Shown: positions 9,249 to 19,606, numbered from the stretch's first letter. The stretch: DNA of 64,000 bases from Janthinobacterium sp051380735 (GCF_051380735.1 NZ_JBNYXQ010000015.1:15768-79767); one strand, 5' to 3'. Numbers and translations: made by a program. The notes: generated from the letters alone by a model not told the origin.

Positions 9249-9758
9249 TCAGTCGTAAGGACCGAGGTAGTCCAGCTTGCCGATCACTACGCCGTTGTTG
9301 CGCAAGATGGCGTGGACCATGGAAACGTGGAAATAGAAGTTGGGCAGGGCGAAGCTGAGCAGGTAGTCATCACCGTTGAAGCGCTTGCCCTCGTCGGTCC
9401 AGTTCAGCACCACTTCGCGCTGGGCGCTGCCCGCCATCTGGCCGGCGTTCACGCCATCGATATAGGCAATCGTGTCGGCAATCCGTTGCTGTAACTGATC
9501 GAACGAGGTTTCATTGTCTTCAAAGCGCGGCGCCGGTATCGTGCTCAGGCGTTCGACCGACAGTTTCGCCGTATCGCTGACGCGCTGCACTTGCGCCGTC
9601 AGGTTCAGCATATCGGGCGCCAGCTGCGCACCGAGTAAAATTTCCGGCACGATGCCGCCCTGCTCGACATGGGCCTGCGCTTTTTCCAGCAGGCTTGAAA
9701 CGACGCGCAAACCGCGCACGAAAACGGGAACGGTGGCCTGGTACATGGATACGGACAT
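9249..9758 (-). CDS. DUF1993 domain-containing protein
   Basis: Cytosolic protein of 169 residues that resembles the DUF1993 family across its length (start SMYQATVPVFVRGL; end PNFYFHVSMVHAILRNNGV, with a conserved GKLDYLG tail). It is probably a four-helix bundle of the DinB/YfiT type. No enzyme activity is established and no obvious metal triad is recognised with certainty. ATG 9758 follows AGGAG by 7 bases. It converges with the glycine-zipper gene, the stops being 6 bases apart. Confidence 0.8.
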   Translation of the reverse strand: MSVSMYQATVPVFVRGLRVVSSLLEKAQAHVEQGGIVPEILLGAQLAPDMLNLTAQVQRVSDTAKLSVERLSTIPAPRFEDNETSFDQLQQRIADTIAYIDGVNAGQMAGSAQREVVLNWTDEGKRFNGDDYLLSFALPNFYFHVSMVHAILRNNGVVIGKLDYLGPYD

Positions 9759-9828
9759 TCTTCACTCCTGAGTAGTTGCGATCAGCCAGTGTAGCCGAGG
9801 CCGGCCGAAGCCGTGCGCACGCAGCGGG

Positions 9829-10785
9829 CTACTTGTCCAGGTTGACCTTGCCGTCAACAGCATGCAGCGGCTGGCCGTCGGCCACCGGCAGCGTTTGCGG
9901 CTGCTTGCGCCTGCCCGTGAAAAATTTCCAGATGGCCGTGGCGCCGCCAAACAGCAAGACCAGCAGCACTTTCTTGAAAGCCAGCAGCAGCGCGATCAGC
10001 TTGCCAAACAGGCCCAGCTTGCTCGCCACGCCACCGGCCACCAGCGCCGCCAGGCCATATTCAGCCACCTTGTCGGTCTTGCTGTCGAAGTCGGCATAGC
10101 GGTTACCGGGCGTAAAGTCGGTAAATGCCGTCACCTGCCGCATCTCCTGTTTAATCGTGTCGATCTGGTCCATGCCGGCGATGGCGTTCAGGTTCAGCAC
10201 GCCCTCGCGGCCCAGCACGCGCACGTTGTAGTTGAGCGAATGCGCGCCGCCATCGGCCATCAGATCCTTGGCCCAATACAGTTTATGGCTGTCCTTGGCA
10301 TAACTGGGTTTTTCCGCCCAGCCCATCAAATGGATGGCGGGATAGCCCTGCTCCTTGCGCTCCTTGTTGTTTTCCAGGACCGACGCCTGCATGTCTTTCA
10401 GCAGCTCGTCGTACTTGATGCTGTCCGCATCGTCGTCCTTGATATGGCCTTCCTTTTCATACGTCACGATCACGCCCCAGCTATTGCGCTCGAGCACGCT
10501 GGTGGCGGCCGGCACGATCATGCCCAGCGACTCGAAACCCGGCGGATTGCCCCAGGCATCGACCAGCACACGCTCGGCGTCGGCCGGCGACAGGTAGCGG
10601 AAGTTGGCGGGCAAATCAAGGGTGGCGATAGCGCCGGGCAAGGTGATCTTGCCGGTCTGGAATTTCAACTGCGCCAGGAACTGTGCCTCGGTCATTTCCG
10701 GCGTGGCCGGCTTGTCGGCGGCATGGGCGCTGGCCATCAGGCCGGCAAAAGAGAAGCACACGACGGCCAGCAAATGTTTCAACAT
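9829..10785 (-). CDS. DUF2167 domain-containing membrane protein
   Basis: Envelope protein of 318 residues with a signal peptide (MLKHLLAVVCFSFAGLMASAHA, cut near residue 22). A large exported domain follows, then two hydrophobic segments near the C-terminus (about residues 243-290) separated by a short Lys-containing turn and followed by a basic tail (GRRKQ). This layout and phrases such as FRYLSPADAERVLVDAWGNPP match the DUF2167 family. Function is unknown. The start has only a weak ribosome site. The AST operon terminator lies upstream, so it is a separate unit. Confidence 0.82.
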   Translation of the reverse strand: MLKHLLAVVCFSFAGLMASAHAADKPATPEMTEAQFLAQLKFQTGKITLPGAIATLDLPANFRYLSPADAERVLVDAWGNPPGFESLGMIVPAATSVLERNSWGVIVTYEKEGHIKDDDADSIKYDELLKDMQASVLENNKERKEQGYPAIHLMGWAEKPSYAKDSHKLYWAKDLMADGGAHSLNYNVRVLGREGVLNLNAIAGMDQIDTIKQEMRQVTAFTDFTPGNRYADFDSKTDKVAEYGLAALVAGGVASKLGLFGKLIALLLAFKKVLLVLLFGGATAIWKFFTGRRKQPQTLPVADGQPLHAVDGKVNLDK

Positions 10786-10872
10786 AAGGTATCCGGATGA
10801 TCAGCAGGGAGGAACACTTATTTTAAATGAATAATTGCTCGATGGATAATTATTTCCGTGCGGAATCAGGAT

Positions 10873-10913
10873 AAAAAAATGGCGCCAGGCAGGAAACCCT
10901 GCGCTGGCGCCAT
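10873..10913 (-). terminator. Strong terminator of the arginine succinyltransferase operon
   Basis: On the minus strand a long stem (ATGGCGCCAG with CTGGCGCCAT, continued by GCAGG/CCTGC after one bulged base, 4-base loop) is followed by seven T. It lies 21 bases beyond the astE stop and closes the operon. Confidence 0.88.
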
Positions 10914-10934
10914 GGTCTTGTGCGTCGGTAAAAA

Positions 10935-11942
10935 TCAGGCCACGCGCACCACCATCAGCCCGGCGCGCAGGCCGACGCGCACATCGGGATTCGGAAACAC
11001 CACCAGCTCTTGCGCATGTTGCACCGTGTACACCGTGTCGCCATCGCTGGCGATCATGGCATGCTGCGGCAAGGACGTGAAATTGTGCGTGCTGCGGTCG
11101 AATGCCATGCGGAACGCATCGCTGTGCTTGATGATTTCCTGCGCCACCTTGAACACATGCGGCGCCGCCTTCACAGGCCGCGCCGGCAAGCCGCGCAGCA
11201 AGCCGTCCAGCGCCTGCGACACGTCGTCGAACAGCGACAAATTATTCTGGCCCAGTACGCCCACGCGGCCCAGTTCCACCGTGCTGGCAGCCGCACCACA
11301 ATGCTCGGCCGAGTAATAGCTGTAGGTGCCGGCCGATTGCGGATTCATGATAATGGCGCCGATCGCCGCCTGGCCCAGCCAGTCTATCAGCGCCGCCCTG
11401 GCGCCCTCTTCCACCAGGTCCGGCACGATGGCAAAGGTCGGGTAGACGGACGGGCGTATCGCCGTGTGCAGGTCCAGGTGCCAGCGCCCTGGCCCCGCAT
11501 CGCTGAAGAACGCCCTGGTCGCCGCGATCATTTCATCGGCGCGCGCGCTTTCCGCCGCTTGCGCCAGCGAACCGCGCACGGGACGGAACATGCGGTTCAG
11601 GTCCGCATCGATAAAGCGCTTGCCGGCGCGGATCGCGTCGACATTGCCGACGCAAACGAGCAGGTCGACCGCCAGCGATTGCGGTTGCCTCGACACGTCG
11701 CGCGACAGCGCGTCGAGCAGATGGGCCAGCACTTCGATCGGCCCCGTCTCGTCGCCATGCACGCCGACCGACAGCACCACGCTGGCGCGCGCTGCGTCAG
11801 GCTGGTTGCTCTTTACCTGCAGCATGCCGGGCGCCGGCAGCGCCACGGCAAAGCCGGCGTCGGCAAACAACTGCGCCACAAGCCTGAAGTCTGCCTGCGC
11901 CAGCGCTTGCACGGCCGGCGGCAAGCCGTGTGCTGCCGTCAT
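10935..11942 (-). CDS. astE: Succinylglutamate desuccinylase
   Basis: Zinc hydrolase for the last step of the AST pathway: N-succinylglutamate to glutamate plus succinate. It has 335 residues and belongs to the AstE/aspartoacylase carboxypeptidase fold. The zinc site is visible as His62 and Glu65 in GVHGDETGP and His159 in WHLDLHTAIRPS; Glu223 in TVELGRVG fits the catalytic Glu. ATG 11942 overlaps the stop of the glutamate dehydrogenase gene (TGATG), so the two are probably translationally coupled. The frame continues upstream to 11996 but lies inside the dehydrogenase gene. It is the last gene of the operon and is followed by a strong terminator. Confidence 0.95.
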   Translation of the reverse strand: MTAAHGLPPAVQALAQADFRLVAQLFADAGFAVALPAPGMLQVKSNQPDAARASVVLSVGVHGDETGPIEVLAHLLDALSRDVSRQPQSLAVDLLVCVGNVDAIRAGKRFIDADLNRMFRPVRGSLAQAAESARADEMIAATRAFFSDAGPGRWHLDLHTAIRPSVYPTFAIVPDLVEEGARAALIDWLGQAAIGAIIMNPQSAGTYSYYSAEHCGAAASTVELGRVGVLGQNNLSLFDDVSQALDGLLRGLPARPVKAAPHVFKVAQEIIKHSDAFRMAFDRSTHNFTSLPQHAMIASDGDTVYTVQHAQELVVFPNPDVRVGLRAGLMVVRVA

Positions 11943-14900
11943 CAGGCTGCCACTTCCGCTGGCACGCCACGGTTGACCGTCTCGGACAGGGTCCATACAT
12001 CGAGCATGGCCTGTTCCAGTTCGGTTGCCGCGACATAGGCCGACAGGCCCAGTTCGCTCGTCACCGCATCGACGGCATTGCCTTCACCTTGCTCGGCGCG
12101 TGCCAGCACCTGCGTCAGCAAGCGCTGTTGCGTACGGCGCAGGGCTTGCTGGGCATAGCTGCGCAACTGTTCCTGCGATTTGCCTTGCGCGGCCAGCTTC
12201 AGGCCACGTTCCAGCGTGTCGATACCGGCCTGGCTGCGCAGGGCCAGGCCCATTTGCAAAAAGGCCGCCAGGTCCATCGCCGCAGGGCGCGGCACCGACA
12301 GGGCCGGGAACAGGAAACCCGCCACCACTTCCAGCGCATCGACCACATCCCAGGCCTGCACAAAGGCCGGGCTCAAGCCCGGTACCAGCGCCGCTTCCGA
12401 CTTGATGCCGACCGCATTGAGCAGTTCACGTTTCGAGTGTGCGCCGAACAGGCCCGTCAGCTCGGCCAGGCCGGCACCGCGCAATTGCTCGCCCGGTACC
12501 GACAGCACGCCGGCCAGCATGGTCTTGTGCAGTGCGCGTGTTTGCGCATCGACCTTGATCGACACCTCGCGCGGAATGCTCAAGGCATCCGCATCGAGCG
12601 CGTCAAACACCGGCGCCAGGTTCAGTGCCACCCATGCCTGGCCCCATGCCAGGATCACGGTCGATTCGTCCACGTTGTACTCGGACGCCAGCTCGCGCAG
12701 CATCAGCGGGCCGCAACGGTTGACCACTTCATTGGCCAGCACGGTGGCGAGGATGGCGTTGGCCAGCGGATGGTCGAGCGCAGAACGGGTTTCTACCAGC
12801 AGCGACGGGAAGTAGGGTTTGAGCACCGGCTCGGCCCAGCTTTCCTCCGTCAACGGCAGGGTTGCCAGGATGCGCTTGTAGCGGTTCTTCACGTTGGCGA
12901 TCACCACCGCCAGTTCCGGCGTGGTCAAGCCACGGCCGTCGGCCTTGCGGCGCGCCAGTTCGGCCACGGCCGGCAGTTGCTCCAGGTCGCGCGACAGGGC
13001 GCCTTCCTCTTCCAGGCTGGCGATCAGGGCCGCATAGCCATCCTGCACCGCGCCTTCGCTTTGCGCCTGCAGTTCGCGCACCAGCAAATGGGTCTGCTGC
13101 GTGTTGTCGCGCAGGACCAGGCGTTCGACGTCGTCCGTCATCGCATACAGTTCGCGGTTGCGTTCTGCTTCGGTCAGCTTGCCGGCATTGACTTCAACAT
13201 CGAGCCAGATCTTGACGTTCACTTCATGGTCGGAGCAATCGACGCCGGCCGAATTGTCAATCGCATCGGTAAAGATGCGGCCGCCAGCGAGCGCGAATTC
13301 GATCCGGCCCGCTTGCGTGGCGCCCAGATTGCCCCCTTCGGCCACCACTTTCACGCGCAGCTCATTGCCGTTGACGCGGATCTGGTCATTGGCGCGGTCC
13401 TTGACCTGCGCATGGGTTTCGGTCGAGGCCTTGATATAGGTACCGATGCCGCCGTTGTAGAACAGGTCCACCGGGGCTTTCAGGATGCGGTGCATCAGCT
13501 CTTCCGGCGGCAGCGACACTTCCGCGATATCGAGCGCGGCGCGAATCTGCGGCGACAGTGGAATCGAGCGCGCGCTGCGCGGATACACGCCGCCGCCTTC
13601 CGAGATCAGGTCCTTGTTGTAGTCTTCCCACGACGAGCGTGGCAGTGCGAACATGCGTGCGCGTTCTTCGAACGAGACGACGACGTCCGGCGTCGGGTCG
13701 AGGAAAATATGGCGATGGTCGAACGCGGCCAGCAGTTTCAGCTGGCGCGACAGCAGCACGCCGTTGCCGAACACGTCGCCCGACATGTCACCCACGCCGA
13801 CCATGGTGATCGGGGTAGTATTCATGTCGTGGTCCATTTCATAAAAATGGCGCTTCACGGCTTCGAACGCACCCTTGGCGGTGATGCCCAGTTTTTTATG
13901 ATCGTAACCATTCGAACCACCCGAAGCAAACGCGTCGCCGAGCCAGAAGCCGCGCTGCACGGCGATGCCGTTGGCGATATCCGAGAATGTCGCCGTGCCC
14001 TTGTCGGCAGCCACCACCAGGTAGGGGTCGGCCTCGTCGTAGCAAACGGTGTCCTGTGGCGGCACGATATTGCCCAGCGAGCGGTTGTCGGTCACTTCCA
14101 GCAGGCTGGAAATGAACAGGCGGTAGACCGATTCGCCTTCGGCCGCGATGGTTTCACGCGCGGCGTCCTGCGGCATCTGCTTGCAGACAAAACCGCCCTT
14201 GGCGCCGGCCGGCACGATGACGGCGTTCTTCACCATCTGCGCTTTCACCAGGCCCAGCACTTCGGTGCGGTAGTCTTCCATGCGGTCCGACCAGCGCAGG
14301 CCGCCGCGGGCGACCGGGCCGCCACGCAGGTGCACGCCTTCGAAGCGGCGCGAGAACACAAAGATTTCGCGGTACGGGCGCGGTTCCGGCACCAGCGCCA
14401 GGCTGCTGGTGTCGAACTTGAAGATGATCTTGTCACCCTGTTGATTGTTCTGGAAGTAGCTGGTGCGCAGGGTGGCCGCCATCAGGTCGGCCAGCGCGCC
14501 CAGGATTTCCTCGGTATCGGCATGGTTGACCGACGCCAGGCCAGCCTTGATGCCGACGATGGTTTCCAGTGCGGCAGCGTGATGCTCATCGGACAGCGAT
14601 GGATCGAAGCGCTGCAGGAAGGCGTCGACCAGGGCTTTCACCAGGGCCGGCTGGCGGCGCAGGCTCTCGGCGATATAGCGCACCGAGAAACGGCTGCCCG
14701 TCTGGCGCCAGTAGCTGGTATAGGCGCGCACCAGTTGCACTTCGCGCGTCGACAGGCCACCTTCGATCACCAGGCCATTCAGGCGGCCGTCTTCGACCGT
14801 GTCGTTGAACAGGGCGGCGAACAGTTCTTCGGCCACCTTGGCGACTCTCGGCTGCGCCAGCTTGGCGGCGCTGGTGGCGTCAACCGTCAGGCTGGTGACG

Positions 14901-16639
14901 AAATAGCGCGTGCCTTCGGGCGAGAAGATCGAATAGGCCTGCTCGCGGTCGATCGCCACGCCGGCGTTATGCAGCGCCGGCAGAATGGTCGACAGCGACG
15001 GCACGCGGTTGGCCGAATACAAGCGGATGGTGGTAACAAGGCCGGACTCGATGCGCACGGCCACGTTGGCCGGATCGGTATTGCGCAAAATGGTGTCGAG
15101 GTCGCGGTAGGCGACGGTCGGCGCGGTGGCAGCGACGTAATCAAGCGGCAAGGTAGCGCACAACTTGCGCAGGCTTGCGCGCAGGGCCACGTCCGGTACG
15201 GCGTCGGCAACGGCGGCAAAGCCGTTGTGCCAGCCATCGAGCACGCCCAGCAGGGGCTGTTCGATATCGGTTTCCAGGTCCAGCGGATAGCGCGCCGCAT
15301 GGGCGATCAGGTAGACGCGCGCCAGCGGGCCGTCGGCCACCAGCGTCTGCATGCTGACATGGGTGGCGCCGGAACTGGTTTTCAGGGCTTTCGCCAGGGC
15401 GCTGGCGACGCTGGCGCTGTAGCGCTCGCGCGGCAGGTAGACCAGCACGTTCAGGTGGCGCGCATACACGTCGCGGCGCGCGAAAACCTTGGTGCGCGGC
15501 TGCTTGTACAGCGAAACGACGGTGCCGCACACTTGCACCAGCCAGTCCAGGTCCGCTTCCAGCGCTTCGGTGCGCGGCAGCGACTCGAGGATTTCACGGA
15601 ATTTCTCGGCGCGGAAGCCTTGCTGGCGCACGCCGGCCAGGCTCAGTACCTTGGCCACGCGGCCGCGCGCAAACGGCAGCGCCGCCAGCGGGGTGGAATT
15701 GCCGGCACGCGTAAACAGGCCGACAAAGCAATGCTCGCCGAGGATGGCGCCTTGTGCGTCGGTGTCGCGCACGCCGATGAAATCAAGCTGCTGGTCGCGG
15801 TGCAAGGTGCCGGCCACATCGGCCTTGACGATGGACAAGGCGGAGTCGCGCTTGGCCAGGGTGTCGAAGTCGCCGGGAATATTGGCCAGGCTGGTATCGT
15901 AAATGGGATGGGTCGTGTCCTGCAGTACGCCGATGCGGCTCGGCAGGTCGCGCTCCAGTTCGCGCACGCCCGGCTTGACGCGATAGTAGCCGTAACCGAA
16001 GACTTCAAAACCACCGCTGCGTGCCCATTCCAGGAAGGCGGCCACTTCCGGGCCTTCTTCGCCCTGGGTGGCTGCAGCCACCGCCGACAGGCGCTCGCCC
16101 ATGGCGACGCTGTCGCGGCGCACCACGGCAGCGTCGCGCGCCACCATTTCAATCGCATCGACCAGCGCGGCCTGCGCGTCAGGCACCAGTTCTTCGTCCA
16201 GCAGCACCAGCACATAGGACTCGAGCGGGTCGCCAGGCTGGCGCACCGCTTCCACGCTGCCATCAAGAGCGCGACGCACCGGCAGCACGGTATTCATCAC
16301 GCCGCGCACGGCCAGGTGCTGGCGGCGCATGGCCATCACGATGGAGTCGACCAGGTAAGGCATGTCCTGGTTCAGGATCAGCAAGGCGCTCGCCATGCCG
16401 CCACGGCCATCGGCGTAGCGCAGGGTGGCGATCTGGCAGCCGTCGCTGCTGCGGGTAGCTGCCTGCGTGAAGCCGTCGACCAGCACCGGCGCCAGGCTGG
16501 CGGGCGCGATATCGGCCAGGTCTTCCGCGTCGAGCGAATCGAGCCAGGCTTGTACCAGTTCGGTGACGGGCTTGCTGGCCGCGCTGGCCTGCACCAGTTG
16601 CAGCGTTTGCGTGCGCAAATCTTGTGGCGTTTGGTTCAT
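11942..16639 (-). CDS. gdhB: NAD-specific glutamate dehydrogenase, large 180-kDa type
   Basis: NAD-dependent glutamate dehydrogenase of the very large L_180 class, 1565 residues, a little shorter than remembered relatives of about 1600. It oxidatively deaminates glutamate to 2-oxoglutarate and ammonia. The catalytic block begins near residue 775: GGLRWSDRMEDYRTEVLGL, then VPAGAKGGFVCKQMP with the catalytic-type Lys, and YDEADPYLVVAADKGTA. The long N-terminal region holds the regulatory domains of the class. ATG 16639 follows GGAGATGCAAG. It lies between astB (114-base gap) and astE (1-base stop/start overlap) in the AST operon, so its job is probably to feed arginine-derived glutamate into the TCA cycle. 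In Pseudomonas this gene is ArgR-controlled but not, as I recall, inside the operon. Confidence 0.95.
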   Translation of the reverse strand: MNQTPQDLRTQTLQLVQASAASKPVTELVQAWLDSLDAEDLADIAPASLAPVLVDGFTQAATRSSDGCQIATLRYADGRGGMASALLILNQDMPYLVDSIVMAMRRQHLAVRGVMNTVLPVRRALDGSVEAVRQPGDPLESYVLVLLDEELVPDAQAALVDAIEMVARDAAVVRRDSVAMGERLSAVAAATQGEEGPEVAAFLEWARSGGFEVFGYGYYRVKPGVRELERDLPSRIGVLQDTTHPIYDTSLANIPGDFDTLAKRDSALSIVKADVAGTLHRDQQLDFIGVRDTDAQGAILGEHCFVGLFTRAGNSTPLAALPFARGRVAKVLSLAGVRQQGFRAEKFREILESLPRTEALEADLDWLVQVCGTVVSLYKQPRTKVFARRDVYARHLNVLVYLPRERYSASVASALAKALKTSSGATHVSMQTLVADGPLARVYLIAHAARYPLDLETDIEQPLLGVLDGWHNGFAAVADAVPDVALRASLRKLCATLPLDYVAATAPTVAYRDLDTILRNTDPANVAVRIESGLVTTIRLYSANRVPSLSTILPALHNAGVAIDREQAYSIFSPEGTRYFVTSLTVDATSAAKLAQPRVAKVAEELFAALFNDTVEDGRLNGLVIEGGLSTREVQLVRAYTSYWRQTGSRFSVRYIAESLRRQPALVKALVDAFLQRFDPSLSDEHHAAALETIVGIKAGLASVNHADTEEILGALADLMAATLRTSYFQNNQQGDKIIFKFDTSSLALVPEPRPYREIFVFSRRFEGVHLRGGPVARGGLRWSDRMEDYRTEVLGLVKAQMVKNAVIVPAGAKGGFVCKQMPQDAARETIAAEGESVYRLFISSLLEVTDNRSLGNIVPPQDTVCYDEADPYLVVAADKGTATFSDIANGIAVQRGFWLGDAFASGGSNGYDHKKLGITAKGAFEAVKRHFYEMDHDMNTTPITMVGVGDMSGDVFGNGVLLSRQLKLLAAFDHRHIFLDPTPDVVVSFEERARMFALPRSSWEDYNKDLISEGGGVYPRSARSIPLSPQIRAALDIAEVSLPPEELMHRILKAPVDLFYNGGIGTYIKASTETHAQVKDRANDQIRVNGNELRVKVVAEGGNLGATQAGRIEFALAGGRIFTDAIDNSAGVDCSDHEVNVKIWLDVEVNAGKLTEAERNRELYAMTDDVERLVLRDNTQQTHLLVRELQAQSEGAVQDGYAALIASLEEEGALSRDLEQLPAVAELARRKADGRGLTTPELAVVIANVKNRYKRILATLPLTEESWAEPVLKPYFPSLLVETRSALDHPLANAILATVLANEVVNRCGPLMLRELASEYNVDESTVILAWGQAWVALNLAPVFDALDADALSIPREVSIKVDAQTRALHKTMLAGVLSVPGEQLRGAGLAELTGLFGAHSKRELLNAVGIKSEAALVPGLSPAFVQAWDVVDALEVVAGFLFPALSVPRPAAMDLAAFLQMGLALRSQAGIDTLERGLKLAAQGKSQEQLRSYAQQALRRTQQRLLTQVLARAEQGEGNAVDAVTSELGLSAYVAATELEQAMLDVWTLSETVNRGVPAEVAA

Positions 16640-16753
16640 CTTGCATCTCCATGTCGTAGTGTATGTGCAGCGCGGCCATGCTTGCTTGTGGCTGGCCGGC
16701 CATGCTGGCTGGGGACGGGGTTGGCCCGTCCAATTCTGTATCGGGTGTTGCGG

Positions 16754-18106
16754 CTATTGCCAGGCCTGGCGATCGTACAATCCAGGCAAGTTGAGGATGA
16801 TGGTCAATTCTTCAAGCGCCGCATGCACTTCCAGCGCCAGTTGCGGGTCCGCCAGGTCGGACGGTTCCAGATGGTCGCGGTAGTGCTTTTCCACCCAGGC
16901 CACCAGCCTATGGTACAGCGCTTCGGTCATGATCACACCCTGGTGCATGGCGCGCGCCTCGGTTTCAGTCAAGGCGACCCGCAAACGCAGGCAGGCCGGC
17001 CCGCCGCCATTGCGCATGCTCTGGCGCAGGTCGAAATGAATCAGCTCGTCGATCGGGCCGCCGTCGGCCACCAGTCCTTCCAGGTAGCGCGAGACGGCCT
17101 TGTTTTCGCAGCATTCCTGCGGAATCACCAGCGCCATCGTGCCGTCGTCTTTGCTCAAAAGCTGGCTGTTGAACAGATAGCTGGTCACGGCATCCTGGAT
17201 AGGCACCTGGCCCGTGTCGACGCGCACCGCCGCCAGTTGCGCGCCGGCGTGCGCCACCGCGCGGCGCACTTGCGACAGGCTCGCCTCTTCATCGGCAAAC
17301 GCCTGCTCGTGATAGAACAATACATTCCCGTTGCCAACCGCGATGACATCATTGTGAAACACACCCTGGTCGATCACCTCGGGATTCTGCTGCACGTACA
17401 CCGTGCGTTTCGCCTCCAGCCCATGCAGGCGCGCCACGGCCTGCGACGCTTCCAGGGTCTGGCGCGCGGGATAGCGCTTCGGCGATGGCGCGGAAGGGTC
17501 GAACTCGACCCGGCCATACACGAACAGCTCCACCGACGGCGCACCGTGCGTGGCGCCCAGACGCGTATGGTTGGCCGCGCCCTCATCGCCAAACGCCGGC
17601 GTCGATGGCAGGGCATCGTGCACGGCAAAGTGTTTTTCATTGCCGAAGATGGCGCGCAGGCTGCGCGCCGACTGCGCGTGCTCGAAGGCGCGGTGCAGCT
17701 TGTTGTTCAGGTTGGCGGCCGTGAAATGCACGCGGCCATCCTGCGTGTCGGCCGACGGGCTGACGGTGGCAGCATTGGCAGTCCACATGGGCGAGGCGGA
17801 ATAAGCGCAGGCCAGTATCACCGGCGACTCCTTGTACGCGCGCGCCAGCACGTCGGCGTCGGTACCGGTAAAACCTATAGAGCGCAGCAGGCGGAAGTTG
17901 GGCCGGTCCTGCGGCGGCAGCAAGGCTTGCGCAAAACCGCGCGCGGCCAGCGCGCGCATCTTGGCCAGGCCCTGCAAGGCGGCCTGCTTCGGGTTCGATG
18001 CGCTTTTTACGTTGCTGAACGAAGCGACGTTGCCGAACGAGAGCCCCGCATAGTTGTGCGATGGGCCAACCAGGCCGTCAAAATTGTATTCGCGCGTGCC
18101 GTGCAT
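16754..18106 (-). CDS. astB: N-succinylarginine dihydrolase
   Basis: Second enzyme of the AST pathway: hydrolyses N2-succinylarginine to succinylornithine, CO2 and two ammonia. It has 450 residues, close to the family's usual length, with the pentein fold. The start EYNFDGLVGPSHNYAGLSFGN is diagnostic. The nucleophile Cys372 lies in MRNGGGPACLRLR, matching Cys365 of E. coli AstB. ATG 18106 has the ribosome site AAGGAG, which overlaps the astD stop; the gap is 9 bases. The same 14 bases AAGGAGTCTCCATG precede aruF as well. It sits in the operon between astD and the glutamate dehydrogenase gene. Confidence 0.96.
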   Translation of the reverse strand: MHGTREYNFDGLVGPSHNYAGLSFGNVASFSNVKSASNPKQAALQGLAKMRALAARGFAQALLPPQDRPNFRLLRSIGFTGTDADVLARAYKESPVILACAYSASPMWTANAATVSPSADTQDGRVHFTAANLNNKLHRAFEHAQSARSLRAIFGNEKHFAVHDALPSTPAFGDEGAANHTRLGATHGAPSVELFVYGRVEFDPSAPSPKRYPARQTLEASQAVARLHGLEAKRTVYVQQNPEVIDQGVFHNDVIAVGNGNVLFYHEQAFADEEASLSQVRRAVAHAGAQLAAVRVDTGQVPIQDAVTSYLFNSQLLSKDDGTMALVIPQECCENKAVSRYLEGLVADGGPIDELIHFDLRQSMRNGGGPACLRLRVALTETEARAMHQGVIMTEALYHRLVAWVEKHYRDHLEPSDLADPQLALEVHAALEELTIILNLPGLYDRQAWQ

Positions 18107-18115
18107 GGAGACTCC

Positions 18116-19606
18116 TTAGAAATGCAAACCGGGCGACAACTTGGCCGGCATGGACAAGGTCGCGTTCTCGATCGAAGCGACCGGATAGGCGCAGTAATCG
18201 GCCGCGTAATAGGCGCTCGGCCGATGATTGCCGGACTTGCCGATGCCGCCGAACGGCGCCGTGCTGGCCGCGCCCGTGGTTGGGCGGTTCCAGTTGATAA
18301 TGCCGGCGCGCGCGCGCGTCTGGAATTTCTGCCACAGCTTGTCGTCGTCGGACAGCAGTGCCGCCGCCAGGCCGAATTCGGTGGCGTTGGCCACCTTCAG
18401 GGCGCTATCAAAGTCGGCGACGCGTATCACCTGCAGCAGCGGGCCGAACCACTCTTCATCAGGGATGCCTTTCGCATCGGTGACGTCGACGATGCCGGCC
18501 GTGACGAAGCCCGCTTCCGGGTTCAGCTGGCGCATCTGCAGCAGGCTGGTGCCGCCCCTGGCGACCATGTCCATCTGCGCCTGCACCAGGCGTTTGGCCA
18601 CGGCGGCGGAGACAACAGGACCCATGAACGGTTCGGGCTGGGCGTTCGAGGCGCCCAGGCCCAGCTTGCCCGCCACTTCCACCAGGCGCGCGACAAAAGC
18701 AGCGCCGGCAGCGTTGTCCTGCACCACCAGCCGGCGCGCGCAGGTGCAGCGCTGGCCGGCCGACACAAACGCGGAAAAGATCGCATGGTGGACGGCCGCG
18801 TCCACGTCTTTGATGTCCCACACCACCAGCGCGTTGTTGCCGCCCATTTCCAGCGCCAGCATCTTGCCCGGCTGGCCGCCGAACTGGCGGTGCAAGCTGA
18901 CGCCAGTCTGGCAGGAACCCGTAAACAGCACGCCGTCCAGCAAAGGGTTGGCGCCCAGCGCCACGCCGGTATCGCGCGCGCCGTTGACCAGGTTGATCAC
19001 GCCATCAGGCACGCCGGCCTGCTGCCACAGCTGCACGGTTTTCACGGCCGTGCGCGGCGCATATTCGCTGGGCTTGAAGACGATGGTATTGCCGGCGATC
19101 AGGGCCGGCACGATATGGCCGTTCGGCAGGTGGCCCGGGAAATTGTACGGGCCAAACACGCCGAACACGCCGTGCGGGCGGTGGCGCAGCACCGCATCGC
19201 CATCGGCGATAGTGCTTTGCGTGATGCCGGTGCGCGCGTTATACGACTGCACCGAGATGTCGATCTTGTTGGCCATGGTGGCCACTTCCGTGCGCGATTC
19301 CCACAACGGTTTGCCGACTTCTTCCGAGATCAGCAGCGCCAGTTCTTCGGCATTCGCTTTGAGCAGGTCGCGAAAGCGCACGCAGGTGGCGATGCGCTCG
19401 TCGACGGGCGTATCGGCCCAGGCATCAAAGGCGGCGCGAGCAGCCACGCAGGCCTGCTCCACTTCCAGTTCGGTGGCGGCCAGGCTGGCCCAGGTCTGGC
19501 GGCCGGTGGACGGGTCGATGGTCACCAGTTCGGCGCCGCTGCCGGGCAGCCAGGCGCCGTTGATGAAGTTCGATGGGGCGGATGCTGGATTGAATTGTTC
19601 AGACAT
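18116..19606 (-). CDS. astD: Succinylglutamate-semialdehyde dehydrogenase
   Basis: NAD-dependent aldehyde dehydrogenase for the fourth AST step, succinylglutamate semialdehyde to succinylglutamate. It has 496 residues. The motifs are FGPYNFPGHLPNGHIVPAL in the Rossmann region, catalytic general base Glu253 in LEMGGNN and nucleophile Cys287 in SAGQRCTCARRL. I chose ATG 19606 because GAGGAAG sits 7 bases upstream; it overlaps the 3' end of aruG by 8 bases. The open frame back to 19681 lies inside aruG. Operon position supports the assignment over other aldehyde dehydrogenases. Confidence 0.95.
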   Translation of the reverse strand: MSEQFNPASAPSNFINGAWLPGSGAELVTIDPSTGRQTWASLAATELEVEQACVAARAAFDAWADTPVDERIATCVRFRDLLKANAEELALLISEEVGKPLWESRTEVATMANKIDISVQSYNARTGITQSTIADGDAVLRHRPHGVFGVFGPYNFPGHLPNGHIVPALIAGNTIVFKPSEYAPRTAVKTVQLWQQAGVPDGVINLVNGARDTGVALGANPLLDGVLFTGSCQTGVSLHRQFGGQPGKMLALEMGGNNALVVWDIKDVDAAVHHAIFSAFVSAGQRCTCARRLVVQDNAAGAAFVARLVEVAGKLGLGASNAQPEPFMGPVVSAAVAKRLVQAQMDMVARGGTSLLQMRQLNPEAGFVTAGIVDVTDAKGIPDEEWFGPLLQVIRVADFDSALKVANATEFGLAAALLSDDDKLWQKFQTRARAGIINWNRPTTGAASTAPFGGIGKSGNHRPSAYYAADYCAYPVASIENATLSMPAKLSPGLHF